NCBI GenBank assembly: GCA_025980665.1
Contig: JAICXC010000001.1
Coordinates: 1 to 64,000, forward strand
Origin: Bryobacteraceae bacterium
GTDB lineage: Bacteria > Acidobacteriota > Terriglobia > Bryobacterales > Bryobacteraceae
Length of the DNA: 64,000 nucleotides
Direction: 5' to 3'
Shown: one piece after another, positions 39,827-48,665 of the stretch
How the letters are laid out: each line of letters opens with the position of its first letter
Numbering within the stretch: the first letter of the stretch is position 1
Translations under genes and position numbers: made by a program
Notes under the pieces: generated by a model
The model's database searches: none
The model's input: the letters and a program-made list of their open reading frames with translations, nothing else
What the model was told of the DNA's origin: nothing

Positions 39827-40702
39827 ATGCGTGTTGTTCGATCTCTCTTTCTCACGTTGTGTAGTACGGCTTTGTTGGTCACGTTGAGTCTAACCGCACA
39901 AGACCAACCCGCCGCCGGTAAAGGCAAAGCACGAAAAGGTCCCCCCGGGGCCAACCATCCCGAGAGAATGCAGGTCCTGATCATCACCGGTCAGAATCCG
40001 CACGATTGGCGGGCGACAACCCCGTCGCTCCGCAAGACCTTGGACGATACCGAGAAGTTTGAAACTCGCGTGGTCGAGGAGTTCCGCGGCAGCGGTCCAG
40101 AAATTCTGGCGCCCTACGACGTGGTTATTGTGAACTATTACGACGGGAACAACCCCAAGAATCGCTGGGGCGAGCGTGCGGAGACTGCGCTTTCTGATTT
40201 CGTGCGCAGCGGCAAGGGACTGGTCCTCTATCATCTGTCGCTCGGCGCCTTCGACGGCTGGACGGACTACGAGAAAATGTCCGGTGGGAACTGGCGGCCG
40301 AATCAAGGCCACCATTCCCCGCAGCACGATTACGCGCTCGATATTAAGGATCCCGATCATCCGATCATGAAAGGCTTCAAGACGCCTCTGATGATCAAGA
40401 ACGACGAGCTATTCGCCAACCTGCGGTGGCAGCCCGCGGGCAGCTATCACGTCCTGGCGACCGCTTACGACGACCACTCGCGCTATGGCGCACAAGACAA
40501 GCAGACCAAGGTCGGCGCGGGCACCGACGAGCCGATCCTGTGGACCACGGAGTTCGGCAAGGGTCGCGTGTTCAATATCGCGCTTGGCCATGGCCCCGAG
40601 GACACCGAGAATCCGGAATTCAAGGCCATTTTCATGCGCGGCGCCGAATGGGCCACCACCGGGAAGGTGACGATACCGGTCCCGCCCGAATTTGCCAAGT
40701 AG
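39827..40702 (+). CDS. Secreted ThuA-domain protein
   Basis: This is a 291-residue protein with a signal peptide (SLFLTLCSTALLVTLSLTA) and a ThuA-like domain of the glutamine-amidotransferase-like fold. Matching segments are MQVLIITGQNPHDWRATTPS, LAPYDVVIVNYYDGNNP, SGKGLVLYHLSLGAFDGWTD, GHHSPQHDYALDIKDPDHPI, MKGFKTPLMIKNDELFANL and RVFNIALGHGPEDTENPEFK. ThuA domains occur in trehalose-utilisation proteins and in many secreted proteins of Acidobacteria and Planctomycetes, with mostly unknown function. A basic KGKARKGPPGANHPER stretch follows the signal. It lies 15 bases after the Oar-like receptor gene, so a joint role in polymer use is plausible. Confidence 0.82.
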   Translation: MRVVRSLFLTLCSTALLVTLSLTAQDQPAAGKGKARKGPPGANHPERMQVLIITGQNPHDWRATTPSLRKTLDDTEKFETRVVEEFRGSGPEILAPYDVVIVNYYDGNNPKNRWGERAETALSDFVRSGKGLVLYHLSLGAFDGWTDYEKMSGGNWRPNQGHHSPQHDYALDIKDPDHPIMKGFKTPLMIKNDELFANLRWQPAGSYHVLATAYDDHSRYGAQDKQTKVGAGTDEPILWTTEFGKGRVFNIALGHGPEDTENPEFKAIFMRGAEWATTGKVTIPVPPEFAK

Positions 40703-40704
40703 AG

Positions 40705-41715
40705 CTAGCAAAGTAGCGCGGCGATCGCGTCAGCCGCACACACGCAGTCTTCGCGCGAGACATCGAAATGCGTCACCAGGCGGATACGGGTTCCGCCTAC
40801 AGACCCTGCCAGCACCCCACTCGATTTGAGACGACCCAAAAAGGCGGCCGGTGATAACCCGGTACTCGCAATATCGAAAATGACGATATTGGTCTGGATT
40901 TCGCGCGGATCGATCCCGATGCGCTCGGCCATGAGTTTGGCGTTGGCGTGGTCGTCCTGCAAATGCCGCGGAGATGTTTGGAGCGCCACCAATCCAGCCG
41001 CAGCCAGTATGCCGGCCTGGCGCATCCCCCCGCCCAGGCGTTTGCGGTAAAGTCGTGCCTCGGCCATCGTTGCAGCGTCGCCGGCGAGCATGGAGCCAAC
41101 TGGGCATCCCAGCCCCTTCGACAGGCAGAACATCACGGAATCGGTCTTAGCGACGGTGCGCGCCGCGGTTTCACCGGATGCAGCCACAGCGTTGAACAGG
41201 CGCGCGCCATCCATGTGGACTTTGAGTCCGCGTTCATGCGCGCGATCGCAAATCTCCTCGATCTTTTCAATGGGGAATAAAGTCCCGCCGCCCATGTTGT
41301 GCGGATGCTCGATATTGATCATCGCGGTCGGCGCCGGGAATCCGGTCGTCCGCGGCCTTACTACGGGCTCGATATCGGACCAGCGGAGGACGCCGTGTTC
41401 GGTTGGGACGGGGCGCGCCAAGCAGCCGGAAAACCAGGCCATCATCGACATCTCCCAGTCTAGGATGTGCGCGCGATGATCGCAGACGACTTCCTCGCCA
41501 TGGCGCGTATGCAGTTTAATTCCGATGGTGTTGCCCATCGTTCCCGAGGGCAAGAACAACGAAGCCTGCTTGCCAAGGATCTCCGCGACCCGTTCTTCAA
41601 GCTTTCGGACCGTGGGATCTTCGCCATAAACGTCGTCGCCGACCTCGGCCTCGGCCATGGCACGCCGCATCGCTGCGGTCGGTTTGGTCACGGTATCGCT
41701 TCGCAGGTCAATCAT
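40705..41715 (-). CDS. ltaE: Low-specificity L-threonine aldolase
   Basis: This PLP enzyme (336 residues, fold type I) splits L-threonine or allo-threonine into glycine and acetaldehyde. Family motifs are [80 protein letters not shown] and [17 protein letters not shown]. The PLP-binding Lys lies in [20 protein letters not shown]. Its ATG overlaps the hemW stop (ATGA), so it is the last gene of a five-gene minus-strand operon. Glycine production beside a haem gene is suggestive only. Confidence 0.92.
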   Translation of the reverse strand: MIDLRSDTVTKPTAAMRRAMAEAEVGDDVYGEDPTVRKLEERVAEILGKQASLFLPSGTMGNTIGIKLHTRHGEEVVCDHRAHILDWEMSMMAWFSGCLARPVPTEHGVLRWSDIEPVVRPRTTGFPAPTAMINIEHPHNMGGGTLFPIEKIEEICDRAHERGLKVHMDGARLFNAVAASGETAARTVAKTDSVMFCLSKGLGCPVGSMLAGDAATMAEARLYRKRLGGGMRQAGILAAAGLVALQTSPRHLQDDHANAKLMAERIGIDPREIQTNIVIFDIASTGLSPAAFLGRLKSSGVLAGSVGGTRIRLVTHFDVSREDCVCAADAIAALLC

Positions 41716-42773
41716 ACGAACTCGGCAAATACTTCATTCGAAAGTAGGACACCTCGCGATGTCAGGCGCAGGACATTTCCATCGGTTTCAAGGAGTCCGT
41801 CTTTGATACGCCTCTCGATCGCGGACTGGAAAGGTGACCAGTCGCCTGCAATCCCTTTGGTGAGCCGCAGTCCTAGGAAGAGGCGTTCAGCAGTGGGGTC
41901 TGCAGGTGTTCGCTCAGGCTTAGACCCCCGTAAGTAATCGTCGATTGATTCAGGATTCTGCCAGCGCGACACACCGTCGAATGAATGAGCATCCGCCCCG
42001 AAGCCTAGATATGACTCACGCCGCCAGTATTTCAGATTGTGGCGCGATTCGAAACCCGGGCGAGCGAAGTTCGAAATCTCATAGCGCGCGATTCCGGCGT
42101 GTGCCAGCCGTCCGACCGCGATCTCATAAAAGTCGGCAATCATGTCATCCGACGGGATGTCAGGAGCGCCATAGCGCTTGCCGAAAGCCATGACTTCCGC
42201 TCCCAAGCGACTGTCTTCATCCACTTCAAGCATGTAGACCGATACGTGCGGAGCGTTTAAACTCACCACCCAATCCAGAGAGTGGTTCCAGCTTTCGAGC
42301 GTCTGGCCCGGAAGACCTGCAATCAGGTCGATGTTGAAGTTCCCGATGCCCGCGGCGCGCAGCATTGCGATCTCATGTTTGACAACTTCGGCCGTGTGCT
42401 TGCGACCCGTGCGGGCTAGCTCGCGCGTGTTGAAAGACTGCACGCCCAGACTTACTCGATTGATCCCTGCACGACGCCAAGCTATGGCCTTTTCTGACGT
42501 CATGCCCCCGGGCGCAGCTTCCATCGTTGCCTCCTGCCAGTCCCCCGGGATCGCAGATAGAACTGGGGAGAGCGCTCCAGGCTCGATCAGGCTGGGCGTC
42601 CCCCCGCCCAAATATATGGTTTCAGGCGTCCACGCCCACGCGGTATTTCGAATCTCGTTGCGCACAGCCTCCAGATAGCCCGGTTCGAGTGCCAGCGGAA
42701 AGACGCCGGATGCAAAGTTGCAGTAGGTGCACTTCTGCGCGCAAAATGGATAGGAAATATAAACACCTGGCAT
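41712..42773 (-). CDS. hemW: Radical SAM haem chaperone HemW
   Basis: This is a 353-residue radical SAM protein of the HemN/HemW family. The cluster motif is [13 protein letters not shown], that is C-x3-C-x2-C without the fourth Cys of true coproporphyrinogen dehydrogenases, which points to HemW. Other segments are [76 protein letters not shown] and [20 protein letters not shown]. HemW inserts haem into respiratory enzymes (family knowledge). The frame is open upstream, but ATG 42773 gives the family N-terminus [18 protein letters not shown]. It starts 4 bases after the cyaY stop. Confidence 0.88.
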   Translation of the reverse strand: MPGVYISYPFCAQKCTYCNFASGVFPLALEPGYLEAVRNEIRNTAWAWTPETIYLGGGTPSLIEPGALSPVLSAIPGDWQEATMEAAPGGMTSEKAIAWRRAGINRVSLGVQSFNTRELARTGRKHTAEVVKHEIAMLRAAGIGNFNIDLIAGLPGQTLESWNHSLDWVVSLNAPHVSVYMLEVDEDSRLGAEVMAFGKRYGAPDIPSDDMIADFYEIAVGRLAHAGIARYEISNFARPGFESRHNLKYWRRESYLGFGADAHSFDGVSRWQNPESIDDYLRGSKPERTPADPTAERLFLGLRLTKGIAGDWSPFQSAIERRIKDGLLETDGNVLRLTSRGVLLSNEVFAEFV

Positions 42774-42777
42774 TCTG

Positions 42778-43104
42778 TTAAAGGATGACTTTCTCACCCA
42801 CTTGATGGCCGACGGCATCGCCAATGAGCTGCGCCAGAGACTGGCCGGTACCCGCGAGTACGAACGCACTTCGAGCCGGATCCCAATCCAGCTTGAAACT
42901 CTTAGAATGAGCCGAAACCCAGATTTGGCTCACCGGCGAGTTCGGACTCACCACGAACTTACCCGGAGGCGTCTCAAACTCGATGGTCAGTGCACCGGCG
43001 TTGAAATCGACCTCGAACTCGTAGTCCTCCGCCGCGGCCGATAACCGCCGATAGAGGTCGTCTAGCGCTTGTTCAGCGCGCATCTTAAATTCCTGTTCGT
43101 CCAT
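42778..43104 (-). CDS. cyaY: Frataxin-like iron protein CyaY
   Basis: This is a 108-residue frataxin homologue that binds iron and modulates Fe-S cluster assembly. The acidic first helix is MDEQEFKMRAEQALDDLYRR. The beta-sheet follows as YEFEVDFNAGALTIEFETPP, SPVSQIWVSAHSKSFKLDWD and the C-terminal helix SLAQLIGDAVGHQVGEKVIL; VSQIWVS corresponds to the family's QIWLA region. It starts 2 bases after the aldo/keto reductase stop and ends 4 bases before hemW. The pairing with hemW links iron supply and haem handling in one operon. No isc or suf genes are in the window. Confidence 0.85.
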   Translation of the reverse strand: MDEQEFKMRAEQALDDLYRRLSAAAEDYEFEVDFNAGALTIEFETPPGKFVVSPNSPVSQIWVSAHSKSFKLDWDPARSAFVLAGTGQSLAQLIGDAVGHQVGEKVIL

Positions 43105-43106
43105 TT

Positions 43107-44039
43107 TTATCCGTGAGCCTGGGCATTTAGAATTCCGTCTATGGCTGCGAGATCAGCCTCCGTCAATCGCCACGCTACGGAGGTCGCGTTGGCTTTCGCC
43201 TGCTCCGGCGTCTTAGCGCCCGCGATGACCGACGCAATCGCCGGTTTCGCAACCAGCCAGGCCATCGAGAGTTCCAGGAGCGTGTGGCTGCGCGATTCGG
43301 CAAAGCCGCGAAGCTGTTCGACCAAGGCAAGATTCTCATCGGTGAAAACCTTTGGGCCGAAACCGTCCTCAGCGCGGCTGGATTTGGGGAATGGCTGGCC
43401 CTGGCGATACTTTCCCGTCAGCAAACCGTTCGCGAGCGGAAAATACGGGAGGAACGCAATTCCCAGGCGCTGGCACTTGGGCAGAACTTCGGCTTCCGGT
43501 TCGCGATGCAGCAGGCTGTAGTTATTTTGAACGCTGGCGAAATGCGCGCCGGCCGTCTTAAAAGTAGCTTGGGCGGCTTCGCACAATTGCTCCGCCGAGA
43601 AATTCGAGCAGCCGATCTCCCGCACCTTGCCCGCCTTGACCAGCTCATTCAGCGCGCCCAAGGTGTCGGCAATAGGAGTCGCAGGATCCGGCTGGTGTAT
43701 TTGATACAGATCGATATGATCCGTCCCCAACCGGCGCAGGCTGTTTTCGGCGGCCTCACGAATATACGCCGGCTTGCCCCCTTGCTTGCCTTCGGCCATC
43801 TTCATCCCGAACTTGGTGGCGATCAAAACCTTGTCGCGGTGGCCTCTCAGTGCGCGCCCCAGGAATTCTTCACTTTGCCCGCCGCCATAGATATCGGCGG
43901 TGTCGAAAAAGTTGATCCCGGATTCGATCGCGGCGTTCACCACGGCCGCCGTGCCTTCCGCGTCAATTCGCCAGCCGAAGTTATTGCACCCCACCCCGGC
44001 CAAGGAAACCTCTAATGATCCGATCTTTCGCTTCTCCAC
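43107..44039 (-). CDS. Aldo/keto reductase
   Basis: This is a 310-residue NADPH-dependent oxidoreductase of the AKR TIM-barrel family. The catalytic tetrad can be seen: Asp and Tyr in FFDTADIYGGGQSEEFLGRA, Lys in KVLIATKFGMK and His in DHIDLYQIHQPDPATPIADT. The cofactor end is SVIAGAKTPEQAKANATSV. GTG 44039 is preceded by a strong ribosome site (GGAGGA). It follows the nitroreductase by 15 bases and precedes cyaY by 2 bases. The carbonyl substrate is unknown. Confidence 0.92.
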   Translation of the reverse strand: MEKRKIGSLEVSLAGVGCNNFGWRIDAEGTAAVVNAAIESGINFFDTADIYGGGQSEEFLGRALRGHRDKVLIATKFGMKMAEGKQGGKPAYIREAAENSLRRLGTDHIDLYQIHQPDPATPIADTLGALNELVKAGKVREIGCSNFSAEQLCEAAQATFKTAGAHFASVQNNYSLLHREPEAEVLPKCQRLGIAFLPYFPLANGLLTGKYRQGQPFPKSSRAEDGFGPKVFTDENLALVEQLRGFAESRSHTLLELSMAWLVAKPAIASVIAGAKTPEQAKANATSVAWRLTEADLAAIDGILNAQAHG

Positions 44040-44054
44040 TGCGTCCTCCGATGG

Positions 44055-44648
44055 TTATTCTAACCCTGCCGGCTGCCCGAACTTTCCGCGGAACACAAAT
44101 TCGCGGATCGGTTTACGCTGGCGCGGTGCCAAATCTTTAGCCCGAAGTTCCTCTGGAAGCGACTCTGGATCGCCCGGATAGCCGATCGCTATCATGGCCA
44201 ATGGATCGTGAGTCGCCGGAATGTCGAACACTTCGCGAGCCATATCTATGTGGAACCCCGCCATCATATGGACCGCGAGCCCCATGGAGCCGGCCTGGAT
44301 CACCAGATTCTCGTTGGCAAGGCCCAGGTCGTGATGAGCGGTGCGATTAGGTTTATCGGCGCGATGGATTGTCGCCACGGAGATTGCCAGCACTGGAGCT
44401 TTGTGCGCCCATACGTTACCGGGTGTCAGAACGCTGCCCATGCGCTCGTGCTCGACGGGGTCGTCCTTCGTTGCGACCAGGTAGCTCCAAGGCTGCCCGT
44501 TCCCGCTCGAGGGCGCCCAGCGCGCGGCTTCGAACAAGCTGGCCAGAGTTTCACGATCCACCGAACGATCGGAAAACGCGCGCGTACTCCACCGGCGAGC
44601 GAGCAGATCGAGGATAGGATGGCCGGCGGACGCGGGTTTCTCGAACAC
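44055..44648 (-). CDS. Nitroreductase family protein
   Basis: This is a 197-residue FMN-dependent oxidoreductase of the nitroreductase family. LLARRWSTRAFSDRSVDRET is the FMN-binding N-terminus, followed by LFEAARWAPSSGNGQPWSYL. The helix and C-terminal FMN contacts are HHDLGLANENLVIQAGSMGL, AVHMMAGF and DPLAMIAIGYPGDPESLPEE. The start is a GTG. As the first gene of nitroreductase, aldo/keto reductase, cyaY, hemW, ltaE, it may share their promoter in the short spacer after the EF-G gene. Its true electron acceptor is not known. Confidence 0.88.
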   Translation of the reverse strand: MFEKPASAGHPILDLLARRWSTRAFSDRSVDRETLASLFEAARWAPSSGNGQPWSYLVATKDDPVEHERMGSVLTPGNVWAHKAPVLAISVATIHRADKPNRTAHHDLGLANENLVIQAGSMGLAVHMMAGFHIDMAREVFDIPATHDPLAMIAIGYPGDPESLPEELRAKDLAPRQRKPIREFVFRGKFGQPAGLE

Positions 44649-44670
44649 ACCTTATGGTGCCACAGGCGCT

Positions 44671-46767
44671 CTACTCTTCTTCTTCAACCTCGCCGACCTT
44701 TGCGGCCTTGGCCGCGGCGATCACTTTTTCCGCTTGTATCTGCGGGACGTAATCGTAATGGTCGAACTCCATGGAAAACGTCGCCCGGCCCTGGGTCATG
44801 GAGGTTAGATCGTTCTGGTAGCTAAGCATTTCAGCCATCGGAACCTGCGCCTTAATGATTTGCGTGCCGCCCTTCGTATCCATACCGGCAATGCGTCCAC
44901 GGCGACTGTTCATATCGCCCATCAGATCGCCGGCATATTCCACAGGCGCTCGCACTTCAACATTCATCACCGGCTCGAGCAAGGTGGGCTTGGCTTGCTC
45001 CATAGCCGCCCTAAAGGCTTTCCTCGCTGCGAGCTTGAAAGACATTTCCGAAGAATCGACGTCGTGGTAGGAGCCATCGTAGACCACCACCCGAAAATCG
45101 ACCATCGGGAATCCCGCGAGATAGCCCTTTTCCGCGGCCTCCACAATGCCCTTCTCGATCGCCGGGATGAAGTTCCTGGGAATCGCTCCGCCGAAGACTT
45201 CGTTCTCGAATGAGAATTTCGCGCCCCGCGGCAGCGGTTCCACACGGATCCAACAATCGCCGAACTGCCCATGGCCGCCGGTCTGCTTCTTGTGACGACC
45301 CTGCACATCGGCCTTCCCGCGAATGGTCTCGCGATAAGGAATCTTCGGCGCGTGCAATTCGACATCGACGCCGTAGCGCTTCTTCAGTCGGCTGACGATG
45401 ACCTCCACGTGCTGCTGACCCGTGCCGGCCAGGAGGAACTCCTTGGTCTGGGGGTCGCGATAGAAGCGCAGAGCTGGATCTTCCTCGAGAATCTTATGCA
45501 CCGCGTGGCCCATGCGGTCTTCGTCGTTGCGCGTCTTGGCTGAGATTGCGTAGGCGATGGACGGCTCCGGTAGTATGACAGCCGGATAAGCAATCGGCGA
45601 AGCTTTGTCGGTCAGCGTGTCGCCTGTAAGCGTTTCCTTGAGCTTGGCGACCGCGCCGATATCGCCCGCATGCAATTCGGGCACGGCCTGTATAGTTTTG
45701 CCAGCCAGAACGCCGATATGCGCAAGCCGTTCCGCCGCGCCGGTTCTTACGTGGACCAGATTCGCGTCATTCCTTACGATGCCGGAGATCACCTTGAAAT
45801 AAGAAACACGGCCGGCGAACGGATCGGCGACAGTTTTGAATACGAAGGCCGAGACGGGTTCAGAATCCTTGAAAGGTCGCTCGATCTCTTTGCCGTTCAA
45901 CGTGCCTTTCCAAGGGCCCTGATGGGATGGCGCGGGAAAATCCTCCAGGATAAAGTTCAAAAGCAGATCGGTGCCGATATTGTGCAATCCAGAGGCGCAT
46001 AACACCGGATACATCCGCATCTGGCGCACGGCGTCGCGAAGCCCTTCGATAATCTCATCCGTGGGCAACGTACCTTTATCGAAGAACTCCTCCAGTAGCT
46101 TGTCATTCCCTTCGGCCACCATTTCGATCAATGCTTCGTGAGCTTTCTGTGCAGCCTCAGCCAGGTTCGCGGGGACCTCGCTTTCCTTCCCCTTGCCGTC
46201 GCCATCCGGCGGGTAGGTGTACGCCTTCATGCGAATAACATCCACGATGCCCTTGAATTCGCGCTCGGAACCTATTGGCAAATGAATCGGGATGACGGTG
46301 CGTCCGAACACCGACTGAACGTTTTCGAGAGTGCGATCAAAGCTCGAGCGTTCCCGGTCCAGCTTGTTGATCACGATGGCCCGGGGAAGTTTGAACTCAT
46401 CGCAATAGCTCCAGACTTTTTCGGTCTGGACCTCGACACCGGCGACGCCGTCCACGATTACGAGCGCAGCTTCTGCGGCAACCAGTGCGGCCTGTGTATC
46501 GATCAGGAACGTATTAAAACCCGGCGTGTCGATCAGGTTGATCTTTTTCTTGTTCCACTCGGCGGCCGCGATGGCGGTCGAGATGGTGAGCTTGCGGGCT
46601 ACTTCTTCTTCGTCGAAGTCAGTAAGGGTGTTACCTTCGTCGACGCGCGTCAGACGGTTAGTGGCGCCGCTGGCGAACAAGGCACCAGCCACCAATGAAG
46701 TCTTTCCCGAATGTCCGTGGCCGACCAACGCTACATTTCGGATGTCATTTGTTTCGTATACTTTCAC
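44671..46767 (-). CDS. Elongation factor G-like GTPase (EF-G2 type)
   Basis: This is a 698-residue translational GTPase. The P-loop is GHGHSGKT (residues 16-23), unlike AHIDAGKT of canonical EF-G. INLIDTPGFNTFLIDTQAAL is the G3 region and AIVINKLDRERSSFDRTLEN the G4 NKLD. Domains II to V follow: VSAFVFKTVADPFAGRVSYF, GGHGQFGDCWIRVEPLPRGA and PVEYAGDLMGDMNSRRGRIA. It ends in an acidic tail (VGEVEEEE). The divergent G1 and the absence of ribosomal protein neighbours fit the second EF-G class, whose members have roles in translocation or stress, and not the main fusA. The start is a GTG with AGGAG upstream. Confidence 0.88.
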   Translation of the reverse strand: MKVYETNDIRNVALVGHGHSGKTSLVAGALFASGATNRLTRVDEGNTLTDFDEEEVARKLTISTAIAAAEWNKKKINLIDTPGFNTFLIDTQAALVAAEAALVIVDGVAGVEVQTEKVWSYCDEFKLPRAIVINKLDRERSSFDRTLENVQSVFGRTVIPIHLPIGSEREFKGIVDVIRMKAYTYPPDGDGKGKESEVPANLAEAAQKAHEALIEMVAEGNDKLLEEFFDKGTLPTDEIIEGLRDAVRQMRMYPVLCASGLHNIGTDLLLNFILEDFPAPSHQGPWKGTLNGKEIERPFKDSEPVSAFVFKTVADPFAGRVSYFKVISGIVRNDANLVHVRTGAAERLAHIGVLAGKTIQAVPELHAGDIGAVAKLKETLTGDTLTDKASPIAYPAVILPEPSIAYAISAKTRNDEDRMGHAVHKILEEDPALRFYRDPQTKEFLLAGTGQQHVEVIVSRLKKRYGVDVELHAPKIPYRETIRGKADVQGRHKKQTGGHGQFGDCWIRVEPLPRGAKFSFENEVFGGAIPRNFIPAIEKGIVEAAEKGYLAGFPMVDFRVVVYDGSYHDVDSSEMSFKLAARKAFRAAMEQAKPTLLEPVMNVEVRAPVEYAGDLMGDMNSRRGRIAGMDTKGGTQIIKAQVPMAEMLSYQNDLTSMTQGRATFSMEFDHYDYVPQIQAEKVIAAAKAAKVGEVEEEE

Positions 46768-46827
46768 GGGAAAACTCTCCTGTGCAAAACCCGCAAACAG
46801 TGGATCTTACCATAACCGGCAGGGGGA

Positions 46828-48063
46828 TCAGCGAAGGACCTCTACGATCTGTTCGAGCGCCCATGCCGTCTCCGATTCTGTGATGCAATACGGCGGCATG
46901 AAATAAACGACGTTGCCCAGCGGACGCAGCAACAGGCCTCGCTCCAAAAACGCGGCAGCCAGGCGCGGGCCGATCCCGTCCAGGTAGCCGGGCTTGTCGG
47001 AGGCGAGCTCTACCGCCGCGACGCCTCCAATCACGCGCACATGGCCCCGCACTCGTAGAGATTCGAACCCGGCCCTAAGCTGCTGTTGCAGGCGCGATAC
47101 ACGTTCGAGGACTGGCTCCTCGCGAAACAAGTCCAGGCTCGCGAGCGCCACGGCGCAGGCCAGCGGATTGGCCGTGTACGAATGACCGTGGAAGAAAGTC
47201 TTGCTTCGATCGTCACTTAAGAAAGCTTCGTAGACTGCGCTGGTGGTGGCGGTCACACCCAGTGGCAGGTATCCAGCAGTCAGGGCTTTCGAAAGACAGA
47301 TGATGTCGGGCATGATCCCGGAATGTTCGCAAGCGAACATCTTGCCGGTGCGGCCGAAGCCGGTGAGCACTTCGTCCGCGATCAGCAGTGTTTTGTATTC
47401 GTCGCACAGACGGCGGACGCCCGCGACGAATTCCGCAGGCCATACGATCATGCCCCCCGCGCCTTGCAGCATGGGCTCGATCAGCACCGCGGCGACGGAA
47501 TCGCCCGCCTCGCGCAGGCGCTGCTCCATGTGGTCGAGACCATGGACGCGCTCGACCGGGAACATCATCGTCGAGAACGCCCGAGTGAAGATCGAGTCTT
47601 CGCTGGCCGACATCGCTCCGACAGTGTCGCCATGATAGGCGTTGTGGAGCGTAATGAATTTGGTGCGCTGCGGCTCACCCAGGTTGCGCCAATACTGCAG
47701 CGCGAGTTTGAGAGCGACCTCAACCGCGGTCGATCCGTTATCGGAATAGAAGACTCGCGCAAGCCCCTTGGGAAGGATCTCGATGAGTCGCTCAGCGAGT
47801 TCCACTGCCGGACCATGCGTGCATCCCGCGAAGACGACGTGTTCCAGTTCCCCAGCCTGTGAGGCCAACGCGGCATTGAGCTTAGGATGGGAGTGGCCGT
47901 GAATGTTCACCCACCACGAGGAGATGCCGTCAAGGATGCTACGCCCGTCTTCGGTATACAGCCAGACACCTTTCCCGCGCGCGACCGGCAGAGGCGCGGG
48001 CGCCGTCAGCGTCTGCGTGTATGGGTGCCACAGTACCGCACGGTCTCGATCGATTAGGGTCAC
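46828..48063 (-). CDS. bioA: Adenosylmethionine-8-amino-7-oxononanoate aminotransferase
   Basis: This PLP enzyme (411 residues) makes 7,8-diaminopelargonate from KAPA, with S-adenosylmethionine as amino donor. Signatures are VLWHPYTQTLTAPAPLPVAR, GRSILDGISSWWVNIHGHSH, FYSDNGSTAVEVALKLALQY, ADEVLTGFGRTGKMFACEHS and CLSKALTAGYLPLGVTATTS with the PLP Lys. I place the start at GTG 48063, which overlaps the bioD stop as GTGA. The longer open frame to 48108 runs inside bioD. It is the last gene of the biotin operon. Confidence 0.93.
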   Translation of the reverse strand: MTLIDRDRAVLWHPYTQTLTAPAPLPVARGKGVWLYTEDGRSILDGISSWWVNIHGHSHPKLNAALASQAGELEHVVFAGCTHGPAVELAERLIEILPKGLARVFYSDNGSTAVEVALKLALQYWRNLGEPQRTKFITLHNAYHGDTVGAMSASEDSIFTRAFSTMMFPVERVHGLDHMEQRLREAGDSVAAVLIEPMLQGAGGMIVWPAEFVAGVRRLCDEYKTLLIADEVLTGFGRTGKMFACEHSGIMPDIICLSKALTAGYLPLGVTATTSAVYEAFLSDDRSKTFFHGHSYTANPLACAVALASLDLFREEPVLERVSRLQQQLRAGFESLRVRGHVRVIGGVAAVELASDKPGYLDGIGPRLAAAFLERGLLLRPLGNVVYFMPPYCITESETAWALEQIVEVLR

Positions 48064-48665
48064 GCTAACAGATCCTTTGGAAGCGTCTCGGCCCAAACGC
48101 GCAAGCATTCCCGCGTGAGTGGATCGAAATGCGGCATTTCCGCGATGACCGCAACTTCTCCGTAGTGCTCGATTGCGGCACGATTGTCGGCGTTGCGGTG
48201 TCCAATCATGACGACTCCTGCCACTCGAAGTGCGCGGATTCGCAGCGCTTCGATCGTGAGCAACGTATGGTTGATTGTACCGAGCCTACTTCGCGCGGCG
48301 ACAATCACTGGAAGACCAAGCCGGACCATCAGATCGACCATCATTTGCGAATCGTTGACCGGGACCAGAACACCGCCGGCGCCTTCCACAATGTAGACTT
48401 CATCACCCTCACGGTTAGGGAGCTCAATGGTGATTCCGGCGAGGCGGGCCGCGAGATGCGGAGACACCGGATCGGCTAAACGCACGCCCTCATCGATCAC
48501 CTGACCACCCGATAACCGCCGCACTTCGGCAGTGTCATCGTCGTCGTGTGTACCGGTCTGGATCGGCTTCCAATATCGCGCTTCGGGATAACGCAGCATC
48601 AGCGCGGCCGAGAGTACGGTCTTGCCGATGCCTGTATCGGTGCCGGTTACAAATAGGCCGCGCAT
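48060..48665 (-). CDS. bioD: Dethiobiotin synthetase
   Basis: This ATP-dependent carboxylase (201 residues) closes the ureido ring to give dethiobiotin. The N-terminal P-loop is [26 protein letters not shown] with substrate contacts follows, then VYIVEGAGGVLVPVNDSQMM (the EGAGG motif). It overlaps bioF by 19 bases and bioA by 4 bases, consistent with strict co-translation in the order bioB-F-D-A. Confidence 0.93.
   Translation of the reverse strand: MRGLFVTGTDTGIGKTVLSAALMLRYPEARYWKPIQTGTHDDDDTAEVRRLSGGQVIDEGVRLADPVSPHLAARLAGITIELPNREGDEVYIVEGAGGVLVPVNDSQMMVDLMVRLGLPVIVAARSRLGTINHTLLTIEALRIRALRVAGVVMIGHRNADNRAAIEHYGEVAVIAEMPHFDPLTRECLRVWAETLPKDLLA

Noticed and set aside
47041-47085. T-arm-like string (GGGTTCGAATC on the minus strand) suggesting a tRNA
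   Set aside because: It lies inside the bioA reading frame, encoding part of a conserved region, and no acceptor stem or anticodon arm can be built around it.
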